This document shows, piece after piece, positions 6,020 to 12,398 of a stretch of DNA of 12,398 bases. Each line of letters starts with the position of its first letter. The first letter of the stretch is position 1. The position numbers and the translations under genes are program-made. This DNA comes from an uncultured Clostridia bacterium. GTDB taxonomy: Bacteria; Bacillota; Clostridia; Oscillospirales; JAAYOS01. The notes beneath the pieces are model-generated. The model saw only the letters and a program-made list of their open reading frames with translations. It was not told the origin of the DNA and did not search any database. The stretch covers positions 1 to 12,398 of the forward strand of contig CALXAZ010000009.1 of the NCBI GenBank assembly GCA_944386395.1. Reading direction: 5' to 3'.

Positions 6020-6057
6020 AAAGGTCCCAAGATCTCGTATGAGACCCTGAGACCTTT
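6020..6057 (-). promoter_or_regulatory. Intercistronic 17-bp hairpin between argG and argH
   Basis: In the minus-strand RNA, positions 6057-6041 pair fully with 6036-6020 (17 bp including a few G-U pairs) around the loop ATAC. Only about four U follow before ATGG, so it is at best a weak terminator. It could act as an attenuating or partial terminator, an RNase processing site, or a stabiliser of the argG mRNA 3' end. Confidence 0.6.
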
Positions 6058-6077
6058 CTGCTTATCTTAAACTTTTA

Positions 6078-7304
6078 TTATTTCTTGTCCCACTTCTGCT
6101 TCATCTGGGCCTGAACCTTTATCGGCAGACCAAAGAGGTTGATAAATCCTGCGGAATCAGCCTGATTATATACCTCGTCCTCATCAAATGTCGCAATATC
6201 AGCATCATAAAGTGAATATGGCGATGTCACTCCGGCATTGATTATATTGCCTTTATAGAGCTTGAGCCTTACTTCACCGGTAACAGTCTGCTGCGTGCTG
6301 TCAACAAACGCAGAAAGAGCCTCACGGAGAGGTGTGTACCACTGACCAAAGTAGACAAGCTCTGCAAAGCGCGCCGCAACCAGCTCCTTATAGTGCTGCG
6401 TGTCACGGTCAAGGCAAAGCGTCTCGAGCACCTGATGCGCACGGTAGAGTATTGTGCCGCCAGGAGTTTCGTATACGCCGCGGCTCTTCATACCGACAAG
6501 GCGGTTTTCAACAAGGTCTGCAAGACCGATACCATTCTCGCCACCCAGCTTATTGAGTGTCTTGACAATCTCCACTCCGTCCATCTTCTTGCCATCGATA
6601 GCAACGGGGATACCCTTTTCAAAAGAAATTGTAACATAGGTCGGCTTATCAGGAGCCATTTCAGGGGATACTCCCATCTCCAGGAATCCGGGCTTGTTAT
6701 ACTGTGGCTCATTTGCCGGATCCTCAAGGTCAAGACCCTCATGCGAGAGATGCCAGAGATTCTTGTCCTTTGAATAGTTTGTCTCGCGGTTTATCTTAAG
6801 CGGAATATTATGCGCCTCGGCATAGTCGATCTCCTCTTCACGGGACTTTATATTCCATATACGCCACGGAGCAATGATATCCATATTAGGTGCAAACGCC
6901 TTTATTGCAAGCTCAAAGCGCACCTGATCGTTGCCCTTTCCTGTGCATCCGTGGCATATCGCATCAGCACCCTCTTTCAGGGCAATTTCAACTATCCTCT
7001 TCGCTATTATTGGACGGGCAAATGATGTACCGAGAAGATAATCCCCCTCATATTTTGCCCCCGCCTTAACCGTCGGGAAAACATAATCCTCGACAAACTC
7101 TTTCTTCAGATCCTCGATATAGAGCTTGGAAGCTCCTGTCTTTAAAGCCTTCTCCTCAAGCCCATCCAGCTCTGTACCCTGACCAACATCTCCAGAAACA
7201 CAAATAACCTCGCAGTTATTATAGTTTTCCTTGAGCCACGGAATAATTATAGATGTATCAAGTCCGCCAGAATATGCAAGAACTATCTTTTTATACTCTT
7301 TCAT
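6078..7304 (-). CDS. argG: Argininosuccinate synthase
   Basis: This enzyme joins citrulline and aspartate, using ATP, to form argininosuccinate. The 408-residue protein is full length. It shows the N-type ATP pyrophosphatase P-loop AYSGGLDTS (10-18), SFARPIIAKR (94-103), the CHGCTGKGNDQVRFE block (117-131) that contacts citrulline and aspartate, and NEPQYNKPGF further on. Start: ATG 7304, with GAAGGAG (7319-7313 on the minus strand) and 8-nt spacing. It starts 33 bp after the ABC ATPase stop with no visible terminator or promoter between them, so it is probably co-transcribed with the transporter. No argF/argI, argB/C/D/J or carAB genes are in the window, so the citrulline source is not explained locally. 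Confidence 0.98.
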   Translation of the reverse strand: MKEYKKIVLAYSGGLDTSIIIPWLKENYNNCEVICVSGDVGQGTELDGLEEKALKTGASKLYIEDLKKEFVEDYVFPTVKAGAKYEGDYLLGTSFARPIIAKRIVEIALKEGADAICHGCTGKGNDQVRFELAIKAFAPNMDIIAPWRIWNIKSREEEIDYAEAHNIPLKINRETNYSKDKNLWHLSHEGLDLEDPANEPQYNKPGFLEMGVSPEMAPDKPTYVTISFEKGIPVAIDGKKMDGVEIVKTLNKLGGENGIGLADLVENRLVGMKSRGVYETPGGTILYRAHQVLETLCLDRDTQHYKELVAARFAELVYFGQWYTPLREALSAFVDSTQQTVTGEVRLKLYKGNIINAGVTSPYSLYDADIATFDEDEVYNQADSAGFINLFGLPIKVQAQMKQKWDKK

Positions 7305-7337
7305 GCTTAAAACTCCTTCGTATATTATTTGGATAAA

Positions 7338-8060
7338 TCAAAGAACCTTGGAAAGAAAACTCTGAAGCCTAGCATCTCTCGGGTTCTCAAAAAACTCCTT
7401 TGGACGATTCTGTTCTTTAATCACGCCCTCGTCTATAAACATCACCCGCGTTGCAACCTCCTTTGCAAACCCCATCTCATGGGTGACGATCACCATCGTC
7501 ATACCCTCGTTTGCAAGCTCGCGGATGAGGTCGAGCACCTCGCCCACCATTTCCGGGTCAAGAGCAGACGTCGGCTCATCAAAGAGCATCACATCCGGAT
7601 TCATGGCAAGCGCACGCACTATTGCTATACGCTGCTTCTGCCCACCGGAGAGCATTGCCGGATAGGTATCCGCCTTATCTGTAAGACCTATCCTCTCAAG
7701 AAGCTGCATCGCTTTCCTGTCTGCATCTTCCCTACTCATAAGCTTTAGATGCACCGGGGCAAGCGTTATATTCTCTTTTATCGTAAGATGTGGGAAAAGG
7801 TTAAAGTGCTGAAACACCATACCCATATGCTGCCGCACCTTGTCGATATCCACTTTTCTGCCAACAATATTCTGCCCCTCAAACCATATCTCTCCTGAGG
7901 TGGGCTCCTCCAGGCGGTTGAGACAGCGGAGAAATGTGCTCTTACCAGAACCCGATGGACCGATTATTACCACCTTTTCGCCCTTTTCGATCCTTTCGGT
8001 TATACCGGCAAGGACCTCATTTTTCCCGAAGCTTTTTCTCAGGTTTTTAACTTCTATCAC
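7338..8060 (-). CDS. Polar amino-acid ABC transporter ATPase (GlnQ/HisP/ArtP type)
   Basis: This ATPase powers the importer formed with the upstream permease and binding protein. The 240 residues carry Walker A GPSGSGKST (34-42), Q-loop Gln84 in VFQHFNLFPH, the signature LSGGQ (137-141), Walker B VMLFDEP (157-163), the D-loop SALD and H-loop His194. The VFQxFNLFPHLT and EPTSALDPE wording is typical of the polar amino-acid (PAAT) family. The start is taken as GTG 8060, giving VIEVKNLRKSFG, with AGGAGG at 8076-8071 and 10-nt spacing. An ATG at 8120 would add 20 residues, MCLCCS..., that do not belong to the family. The gene overlaps the permease stop by 14 bp, implying translational coupling. 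Substrate is not readable from the ATPase. Confidence 0.93.
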   Translation of the reverse strand: MIEVKNLRKSFGKNEVLAGITERIEKGEKVVIIGPSGSGKSTFLRCLNRLEEPTSGEIWFEGQNIVGRKVDIDKVRQHMGMVFQHFNLFPHLTIKENITLAPVHLKLMSREDADRKAMQLLERIGLTDKADTYPAMLSGGQKQRIAIVRALAMNPDVMLFDEPTSALDPEMVGEVLDLIRELANEGMTMVIVTHEMGFAKEVATRVMFIDEGVIKEQNRPKEFFENPRDARLQSFLSKVL

Positions 8061-8784
8061 TGCGGGCAAGCCTCCTCTCGAGACGTTTCTGAAGAAATGT
8101 AAGGAACAACACAAGCACAAGATACATCACTGCCGCCACATAGAGCGGGGAAGATATAAAGTATGTACCCTTTATCGAAGAGGCAACCTTTGTAACGTCG
8201 CGGACTGCTATATAGCCTGCAACCGATGTCTCCTTCACTAGTGCGATAAACTCGTTAAAAAGTGCCGGGAGTACGTTTTTTATTGCCTGTGGTAGGATTA
8301 TTTTCAGCATCGTCGTCCCCTCGGACAAGCCCAGCGAACGCCCTGCCTCCATCTGACCGATGTCGATAGAGTTTATCCCGCTTCGGAATATCTCGGATAT
8401 GTAGGCCCCTGAATTTATCCCAAAGCCTATCATACATGCGTAAGTGCCTCTAGTCCATACCGTTAGACTGTAAATTATGAGTAACTGGAGCACGATAGGC
8501 GTGCCGCGTATAACAGTTGTATATACGTCGCATATCATAGCTACTACCTTCCAGAAGAAAGAGCTATTGCTCCGGCTTCCATAATATTTACCAACCGCTA
8601 CTATAACGCCGATAAATATACCCATAAGACAGGCCACAGCTGCAATCGAGAGCGTTACCCCTATACCTTCTATATACAGCTTCCACCTGTCCTCTTCTAT
8701 AAGTCCCCTTTTCAGGTCATCTATCCAGCTCATCCTGCTGCTCAGAAATAAATTACCCTGCCACAGCGTTGCCATTACTTCCAT
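8047..8784 (-). CDS. Polar amino-acid ABC transporter permease (HisM/GlnP family)
   Basis: This is an integral membrane subunit, presumably a homodimer since only one permease gene is present. The 245 residues contain an N-terminal approach helix with YIEGIGVTLSIAA leading into the first membrane segment (about 41-64). The family motif RGTPIVLQLLIIY (93-105) and a segment around 113-123 follow. The EAA loop EAGRSLGLSEGTTMLKIILPQA (146-167) contacts the ATPase, and a final membrane segment spans about 215-233 before a basic tail. Start: ATG 8784 with AAGGAG (8796-8791) and 6-nt spacing. A frame extension to 8841 would run back into the upstream hairpin and is rejected. The 84-bp gap to the binding-protein gene holds that hairpin. 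Confidence 0.93.
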   Translation of the reverse strand: MEVMATLWQGNLFLSSRMSWIDDLKRGLIEEDRWKLYIEGIGVTLSIAAVACLMGIFIGVIVAVGKYYGSRSNSSFFWKVVAMICDVYTTVIRGTPIVLQLLIIYSLTVWTRGTYACMIGFGINSGAYISEIFRSGINSIDIGQMEAGRSLGLSEGTTMLKIILPQAIKNVLPALFNEFIALVKETSVAGYIAVRDVTKVASSIKGTYFISSPLYVAAVMYLVLVLFLTFLQKRLERRLARSDRS

Positions 8785-8811
8785 GTTCTGCTCCTTACCC
8801 GGATAAATTAC

Positions 8812-8844
8812 GGTATGGTCGAACGCTATCCGCCCGACCATACC
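8812..8844 (-). promoter_or_regulatory. Intercistronic hairpin between binding-protein and permease genes
   Basis: A perfect 10-bp inverted repeat: GGTATGGTCG (8812-8821) and CGACCATACC (8835-8844), with a 13-nt loop and no U-run. A smaller ACCGC/GCGGT hairpin lies just upstream in the minus-strand transcript, near 8853-8865. Such structures after a binding-protein gene commonly protect its mRNA, so that more binding protein than permease is made; that role is inferred here. Confidence 0.6.
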
Positions 8845-8868
8845 TTCTTCAAACCGCCCTGCGGTCCA

Positions 8869-9783
8869 TTATTCGAGAGTGAAGTTCTCCATGTGCTTAT
8901 CAAAGGAAGCGTCGAGAGAACCATCATCCATGATCTCTTTAAGGGTATCATTTACAAGGGCGAGAAGATCCTCATGACCCTTCGCAACAGCCATTGCTGT
9001 ATCCTCTTCAGAGAGGAGACCCTCCATAAGAGTAATCTCTTCGCTATTCGCTGTCATATATTCTGCCGGAAGAAGGTCGATAATCGCGCAGTCAGCATTT
9101 CCTGACTTTACGGCGTTACCCGCATCGATAGCGCTCTTAAACGAAAGTATTTCGGCATTTTTATAATTTTCCTGTGCGTAGATGTCAGCAGTAGTAGCTT
9201 CCTGAACGGCAATCTTTTTGCCATCGAGATCGTCAAATGTGGCTATGTCGGTCTCTGCCGGAACGATAACTTTAAGTCCCATGGATATGTAAATTATCGA
9301 AAAGTCAACAACCTCTGCACGGTCAGGTCTCGCCGTCATACCCGCAGCGACCAGATCGCCTTTGCCATTGTTGAGCGACTCTATAAGAAGATCAAAGTCC
9401 ATATCCACCATCTCAAGCTCGACACCCAGCTTGTCTGCTATCTTCTGTGCACTGTCGATATCGACGCCTACAACATTTCCCTCTGCGTCGATATATTCAA
9501 ACGGCGGGAAGGACGCATTTGTAAGAACAGTCAGAGTACCTTTTTCCTTAATCGCATCGATAGTAGGTGTTTCTTCGAAATCCGCGAGTGTCTTTACAGT
9601 TGTCTCTTCTGTGGCTTCAGTTGCCTCTGTCGTGCTTTCTTCGGCAGCCGTTGTACCCTCTGTTGCAGCCGTTGTGCCCTCGGTTGTAGCAGCAGTGGTC
9701 GTTGTTTCATTTCCGCAGGCGGACATGCCTATTATCATAAGCACTGCCAACGAAAGCGCCATGATTTTTTTGATAGTTTTCAT
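8869..9783 (-). CDS. Amino-acid-binding lipoprotein of ABC transporter (SBP family 3)
   Basis: This is the extracellular substrate-capturing subunit, anchored as a lipoprotein. The 304 residues start with a signal peptide MKTIKKIMALSLAVLMIIG and lipobox MSAC (Cys23). A low-complexity Thr/Ala/Glu linker (about 25-63, with repeats of the TTAATEG kind) leads to a family 3 binding domain. That domain shows LTVLTNASFPPFEY (84-97), VVGVDIDSAQKIADKLG (104-120) and AAGMTARPDRAEVVDFS (147-163). In the last motif the conserved Arg normally holds the substrate carboxylate. Start: ATG 9783 with GGAGG (9798-9794); the in-frame ATG at 9840 would add 19 residues before the signal peptide and overlap the promoter region. 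It is the first gene of the unit. The substrate cannot be read off; arginine, ornithine or citrulline is inferred only from argGH linkage and the ARG-box-like operator. Confidence 0.92.
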   Translation of the reverse strand: MKTIKKIMALSLAVLMIIGMSACGNETTTTAATTEGTTAATEGTTAAEESTTEATEATEETTVKTLADFEETPTIDAIKEKGTLTVLTNASFPPFEYIDAEGNVVGVDIDSAQKIADKLGVELEMVDMDFDLLIESLNNGKGDLVAAGMTARPDRAEVVDFSIIYISMGLKVIVPAETDIATFDDLDGKKIAVQEATTADIYAQENYKNAEILSFKSAIDAGNAVKSGNADCAIIDLLPAEYMTANSEEITLMEGLLSEEDTAMAVAKGHEDLLALVNDTLKEIMDDGSLDASFDKHMENFTLE

Positions 9784-9808
9784 TATATATTTTCCTCCTG
9801 TTGTTATA

Positions 9809-9830
9809 TGAGGAACATTTTTGTTCCTCA
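9809..9830 (-). promoter_or_regulatory. 5'-terminal hairpin of the arginine-transport operon mRNA
   Basis: TGAGGAACA (9809-9817) and TGTTCCTCA (9822-9830) form a perfect 9-bp stem with a 4-nt loop. The predicted transcription start near 9834 places this hairpin at the very 5' end of the mRNA, 10 nt upstream of the Shine-Dalgarno. It lacks a U-run, so it is not a terminator; a 5' stabilising role is plausible. Confidence 0.55.
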
Positions 9831-9840
9831 ACGTAACCAC

Positions 9841-9870
9841 AGTATACTATGAATAAATATACTTTGTCAA
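9841..9870 (-). promoter_or_regulatory. Promoter of the transporter-argGH operon
   Basis: On the minus strand a perfect TTGACA (9870-9865) is followed after 18 bp by TATACT (9846-9841). It is the only convincing promoter for the five minus-strand genes and is overlapped by the ARG-box-like pair. Confidence 0.75.
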
Positions 9871-9886
9871 TGAATATTTATTGTTT
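9848..9886. promoter_or_regulatory. Tandem ARG-box-like operator (ArgR/AhrC binding sites)
   Basis: Two 18-bp sites, TATGAATAAATATACTTT (9848-9865) and AATGAATATTTATTGTTT (9869-9886), each match about 16 of 18 positions of the ARG-box pattern WNTGAATWWWWATTCANW. They are separated by 3 bp, so the repeat period is 21 bp, the classical arrangement for one ArgR hexamer. The first lies between -10 and -35 and the second just upstream of -35, a position suited to arginine-dependent repression. Confidence 0.7.
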
Positions 9887-9980
9887 GTTTCCATTTTTGA
9901 CGTTTTGACTACGACCACACATACCTGCGCACAAATGCTTGTGCTATTGCACAATTATACACATGCTCCCCATTTCTTTC

Positions 9981-10009
9981 TTGCATATTTGCCAGAATAC
10001 TACTATAAT
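9981..10009 (+). promoter_or_regulatory. Promoter of the alanine-racemase-family gene
   Basis: A perfect -10 TATAAT (10004-10009) is preceded at 17 bp by a weak -35 TTGCAT (9981-9986). Upstream, GCACAA-ATGC-TTGTGC (9929-9944) with a further GCACAA at 9949-9954 could be an operator; nothing identifies its protein. Confidence 0.6.
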
Positions 10010-10051
10010 GTATATTAAGTGTATATATTCATTTTAAAAGAGGGTTTTTTT

Positions 10052-11188
10052 ATGAAACTGGCTTGTTATAATTCATATTTAGAGGTAAATCTGAATATTA
10101 TATGTAAAAATATACAATCTATCCGCGCCACATTGCCTGCGTCAACAGAGATTGTCCCCGTGTTAAAGTGTGACGCATACGGCATTGGCGCTCTCCCTGT
10201 GGCCAATGCCCTGACATCTATGGGTTTGATAAAAACGATAGCACTGGCCCAGATTGGCGAAGCTGTTGAGCTGCGTCAGTCCGGTATCACCCAAAACCTG
10301 CTTGTCATGGGAGGGTTTCCAGATTTCCAGATACCCATTGCTCTGGAAAATAACATATGTCTCACCGTTTTTCGTCCCGAGACAGCCGCCATTATAGACA
10401 AAGAGGCAAAAAAGCTCCAAAGGAAAGCCTCTATTCAGATAAAGATAGAAACTGGTCTCAACCGTATTGGCGCCCGCCCTGGTGCAGAGCTTGCCCGGCT
10501 AATTGATACCCTGAAATCTCTTCCTAACATTGAGATAGCCGGAGCATTCACACACTTTGTTGAAGGGGAAATCCGTGGAAGCCGGCTTGCTCATCATCAG
10601 TTTGAGCTGTATATGCGTGCCCTAGGTCAACTTGATGATGCAGGTATACACATCCCTATGAGGCATATCTGCAACAGTGGTGCTTCCGACTGGTTTCCTG
10701 AGGCTTATCTAGACGCAGTACGCATAGGACGTAGGCTGTATATGGATAACCGTGACAATCCTCTCCCTCCAGACAGCCCCGGAGCCGTGAAAGACGCCGT
10801 CTCATGGAGGACGAGCATCATAAACCTGCGTACCGTTGAACCTGGGGAGACGGTAGGGTATGACGGCATATTTCTTGCCAAACGTAAAACAAAAGTTGCT
10901 ACTATCTGCATTGGCTATGGAGATGGCTTGTGCGAGCAGTTTGTGAGTGCAGGAAGCCCCGTCCTTGTTGGCAACAAGCTTGCCCGGTATATTGGGATAT
11001 GTATGGATCAGAGCTTCATCGATGTCACAGGGATAGATTGCGACATAGGCGACGAGGTTACTATCTTTGGTAAATCGTCAACGGGAGCGGTTCTCCCTCC
11101 ACAGAAGCTTGCCGCAACCGTCGGACACGAGGGAGTCTATTTTACAAGCCAGCTGAGCTCACGGGTTGAGCGCCGCTACATATACTAG
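10052..11188 (+). CDS. alr: Alanine racemase family protein (fold type III PLP racemase)
   Basis: It interconverts L- and D-alanine (or another amino acid), supplying D-alanine for peptidoglycan. The 378 residues show an N-terminal PLP barrel with the cofactor lysine in VLKCDAYGIG (37-46, Lys39; usual form VVKANAYGHG). ETGLNRIG (133-140), CNSGASDWFP (207-216), GYDGIF (269-274, Tyr270 in the place of the second catalytic base), IGYGDG (288-293) and CMDQSFIDV (317-325) follow. The C-terminal segment ends with SSRVERRY. Several blocks depart from textbook Alr: VRIGRRLYMDN (223-233) replaces the common VRPGIxLYG, and KCDAYGIG replaces KANAYGHG. A divergent or non-alanine racemase is therefore possible. 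Start: ATG 10052 with AAAAGAGGG just upstream; the frame is also open to 10019, which lies at the transcription start. It is divergent from the arginine operon and followed by a large hairpin. Confidence 0.85.
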   Translation: MKLACYNSYLEVNLNIICKNIQSIRATLPASTEIVPVLKCDAYGIGALPVANALTSMGLIKTIALAQIGEAVELRQSGITQNLLVMGGFPDFQIPIALENNICLTVFRPETAAIIDKEAKKLQRKASIQIKIETGLNRIGARPGAELARLIDTLKSLPNIEIAGAFTHFVEGEIRGSRLAHHQFELYMRALGQLDDAGIHIPMRHICNSGASDWFPEAYLDAVRIGRRLYMDNRDNPLPPDSPGAVKDAVSWRTSIINLRTVEPGETVGYDGIFLAKRKTKVATICIGYGDGLCEQFVSAGSPVLVGNKLARYIGICMDQSFIDVTGIDCDIGDEVTIFGKSSTGAVLPPQKLAATVGHEGVYFTSQLSSRVERRYIY

Positions 11189-11262
11189 TGCTAAGAAATG
11201 ATGGAGATCAGCTGCCCATTAAATAGGAAACATGGGCTGTAGAAAAAGTATCTATAGTATTC

Positions 11263-11314
11263 ACACATAAGGAAAAGGAGAAAGGCAAATGCCTTTCTCC
11301 TTTTCCTTATGTGT
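11263..11314. terminator. Perfect 24-bp hairpin, probable terminator between alr and lactonase genes
   Basis: Positions 11263-11286 are exactly complementary to 11291-11314, with an AAAT loop; the left arm is purine-rich (AAGGAAAAGGAG core). The sequence after the right arm (AGGTTTCC) is only weakly T-rich, so it is not a textbook terminator despite the very stable stem. It lies 74 bp after the alr stop and 17 bp before the next promoter. Confidence 0.65.
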
Positions 11315-11331
11315 AGGTTTCCTGTTGATTG

Positions 11332-11360
11332 TTGACAAAAGGGAAAAAAGATAATAGACT
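11332..11360 (+). promoter_or_regulatory. Promoter of the lactonase-family gene
   Basis: A perfect TTGACA (11332-11337), a 17-bp spacer and TAGACT (11355-11360, four of six matches). The predicted start is near 11367, about 24 bp before the ATG. Confidence 0.6.
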
Positions 11361-11390
11361 TAATTTATATTTCAGAAAAGGGGCTAAATA

Positions 11391-12398
11391 ATGAAAAATA
11401 CATATGCTTATGTAGGCACTATGGGACGAACTGATGGCAGACCATCTGCTTTCAACGGCAAAGGAGGTGGCATTTATGCCTTTCAATTCGATACCTCTAC
11501 CGGCAAACTAACTCCAATAAATATGTCAGTTGGGATTGAGACTACTATGGTATCACTTTCCCCCAACAAAAATGTTCTATATTCTTCAAATGAGTGTCGT
11601 GACTTTGGCGCATGCGTTGATACCGATCTGGGCATAACACCATATGGCACATATGCTGGCACCGGGGGAGGAATAAGCGCATATGCTCTTAACTGTAAAA
11701 CTGGAGAGATATCCTTTATTAACTCCGATCTCTCACGCGGCGGATGTACTGCGTATTCTACAGTCAGTAAAAGCGGCAAATATGTGCTAGTGGCAAACCA
11801 TGCCTCTCATGTTGATGCTGTCTGCGCCTATGTTCCAAATGGCAAAGGTGGTTTTGATTTAAAACGTACGTTCGATACTCCAAGTGTTGCCGTATTCCGA
11901 ACCCGCGATGACGGCGGGATAGAAGGCTTGACTGATATGCATATTTTCGAGGGCGCCGGTCCGGTACATACCGCAGCATTTATTCATTCTGTCAACATAG
12001 ATGACGACAATTTTGTCTATGCCTGCAACAAGGGACAAGACGCTGTAGAGCTGTTGAAGCTTGATGAAGAAACCGGTAAACTTACACATCTTCAGCATTA
12101 CCATTTCCGCCCAAAGACTTCACCTCGCCATGCCGTCCTCAGCGCAAAAAAACCACTTCTTTACGTCTGCAACGAAATGGAACCAAGTGTCACTGTCTAT
12201 TCGATAGACAAAACGAAGGGTGAATTGAAAGATCTGCAAACCTTAGCTACAATCCCCGGCAAAACCGATGAAAGCCATTCCCCTTCAGACATCAGACTGC
12301 ATCCAAGCGAAAAATTCCTCTATGTATCCAATCGTTCTACCAATTGCTCTCTTGCTTGCTATGCTGTGAATGAGGAAACAGGCTTGCTATCGCCTATC
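11391..12398 (+). CDS. 7-bladed beta-propeller lactonase family protein (6-phosphogluconolactonase-like), 3' end cut by window
   Basis: The frame is open from ATG 11391 (AAAGGGG at 11377-11383) to the window end, 336 codons with no stop. It opens MKNTYAYVGTMG, the usual first strand (YVGTY) of the YbhE/Pgl propeller family. Blade repeats show as GGIYAFQFDTSTGKLTP, GGISAYALNCKTGEIS, VELLKLDEETGKLT and VTVYSIDKTKGELKDLQT, each a strand followed by an acidic D-x-x-T-G-x-L turn. SPRHAVLSAKKPLLYVCNE and SPSDIRLHPSEKFLYVSNR match the conserved PRH and IR-HPxxxFLYVSNR blocks. Some members hydrolyse 6-phosphogluconolactone in the pentose phosphate pathway; others have different or unknown substrates, so the reaction is inferred. 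About 10-30 residues are probably missing at the C-terminus. It has its own promoter and no visible operon partner inside the window. Confidence 0.88.
   Translation, partial: MKNTYAYVGTMGRTDGRPSAFNGKGGGIYAFQFDTSTGKLTPINMSVGIETTMVSLSPNKNVLYSSNECRDFGACVDTDLGITPYGTYAGTGGGISAYALNCKTGEISFINSDLSRGGCTAYSTVSKSGKYVLVANHASHVDAVCAYVPNGKGGFDLKRTFDTPSVAVFRTRDDGGIEGLTDMHIFEGAGPVHTAAFIHSVNIDDDNFVYACNKGQDAVELLKLDEETGKLTHLQHYHFRPKTSPRHAVLSAKKPLLYVCNEMEPSVTVYSIDKTKGELKDLQTLATIPGKTDESHSPSDIRLHPSEKFLYVSNRSTNCSLACYAVNEETGLLSPI

Noticed and set aside
6031..6065. Resemblance to an Illumina adapter (ATCTCGTATG, then TTCTGCTT)
   Set aside because: The two matches are interrupted by unrelated bases and the first lies inside a 17-bp self-complementary hairpin, so it is natural sequence, not contamination.
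8061..8120. ATG start at 8120 adding 20 residues to the ABC ATPase
   Set aside because: The extra residues lie inside the permease frame; GTG 8060 has AGGAGG upstream and gives the family-typical beginning.
9362..9811. 149-residue plus-strand frame rich in Val/Ser opposite the binding-protein gene
   Set aside because: It is the reverse-strand image of the Thr/Glu-rich linker and signal peptide; no independent evidence.

Overview
The window looks like a chromosomal segment of a gut-type Clostridia (Firmicutes; Lachnospiraceae- or Oscillospiraceae-like). The evidence is strong Shine-Dalgarno sites (GGAGG/AAGGAG) before nearly every gene, canonical TTGACA-17-TATAAT-like promoters, hairpin-plus-T-run terminators, 3' CCA encoded in both tRNA genes, a ZTP riboswitch, ArgR-type operators, and a threonine-rich lipoprotein linker. 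The organism call is inference; no 16S or marker gene is present.

Left edge (1-about 640): the C-terminal end of a large serine recombinase with its terminator, then about 220 bp of GC-richer non-coding DNA carrying short TGCAAATCG-type repeats. This is probably the end of an integrated element. Next comes tRNA-Pro(GGG) on the minus strand with its own promoter and terminator.

Purine block (941-3035, +): a promoter, a ZTP (pfl) riboswitch with an overlapping terminator, a stand-alone IMP cyclohydrolase (PurO-like family) and a stand-alone AICAR formyltransferase. Together they replace bifunctional PurH and carry out the last two steps to IMP. The riboswitch ligand, ZMP, is the substrate of the second enzyme, so substrate accumulation would switch the operon on.

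Middle (3095-4620): tRNA-Ser(UGA) with promoter and terminator, then two separately transcribed flavodoxin-fold proteins, ending in a bidirectional terminator shared with the opposing arginine operon.

Arginine block (9886 down to 4626, -): lipoprotein amino-acid-binding protein, permease, ATPase, argG and argH, apparently one five-gene transcription unit. Two ARG-box-like sites exactly 21 bp apart overlap the promoter. The layout suggests uptake of an arginine precursor (citrulline is the attractive guess) or of arginine itself, co-regulated with citrulline-to-arginine conversion. Intercistronic hairpins lie between the binding-protein and permease genes and between argG and argH.

Right edge (9981-12398, +): a divergently transcribed alanine-racemase-family gene, a perfect 24-bp hairpin, and the start of a 7-bladed beta-propeller lactonase (6-phosphogluconolactonase-like) cut by the window end. 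I saw no CRISPR array, insertion sequence or defence cassette. The most interesting signals are regulatory: the ZTP switch on a split purH, and the ARG-box-controlled transporter-argGH operon.
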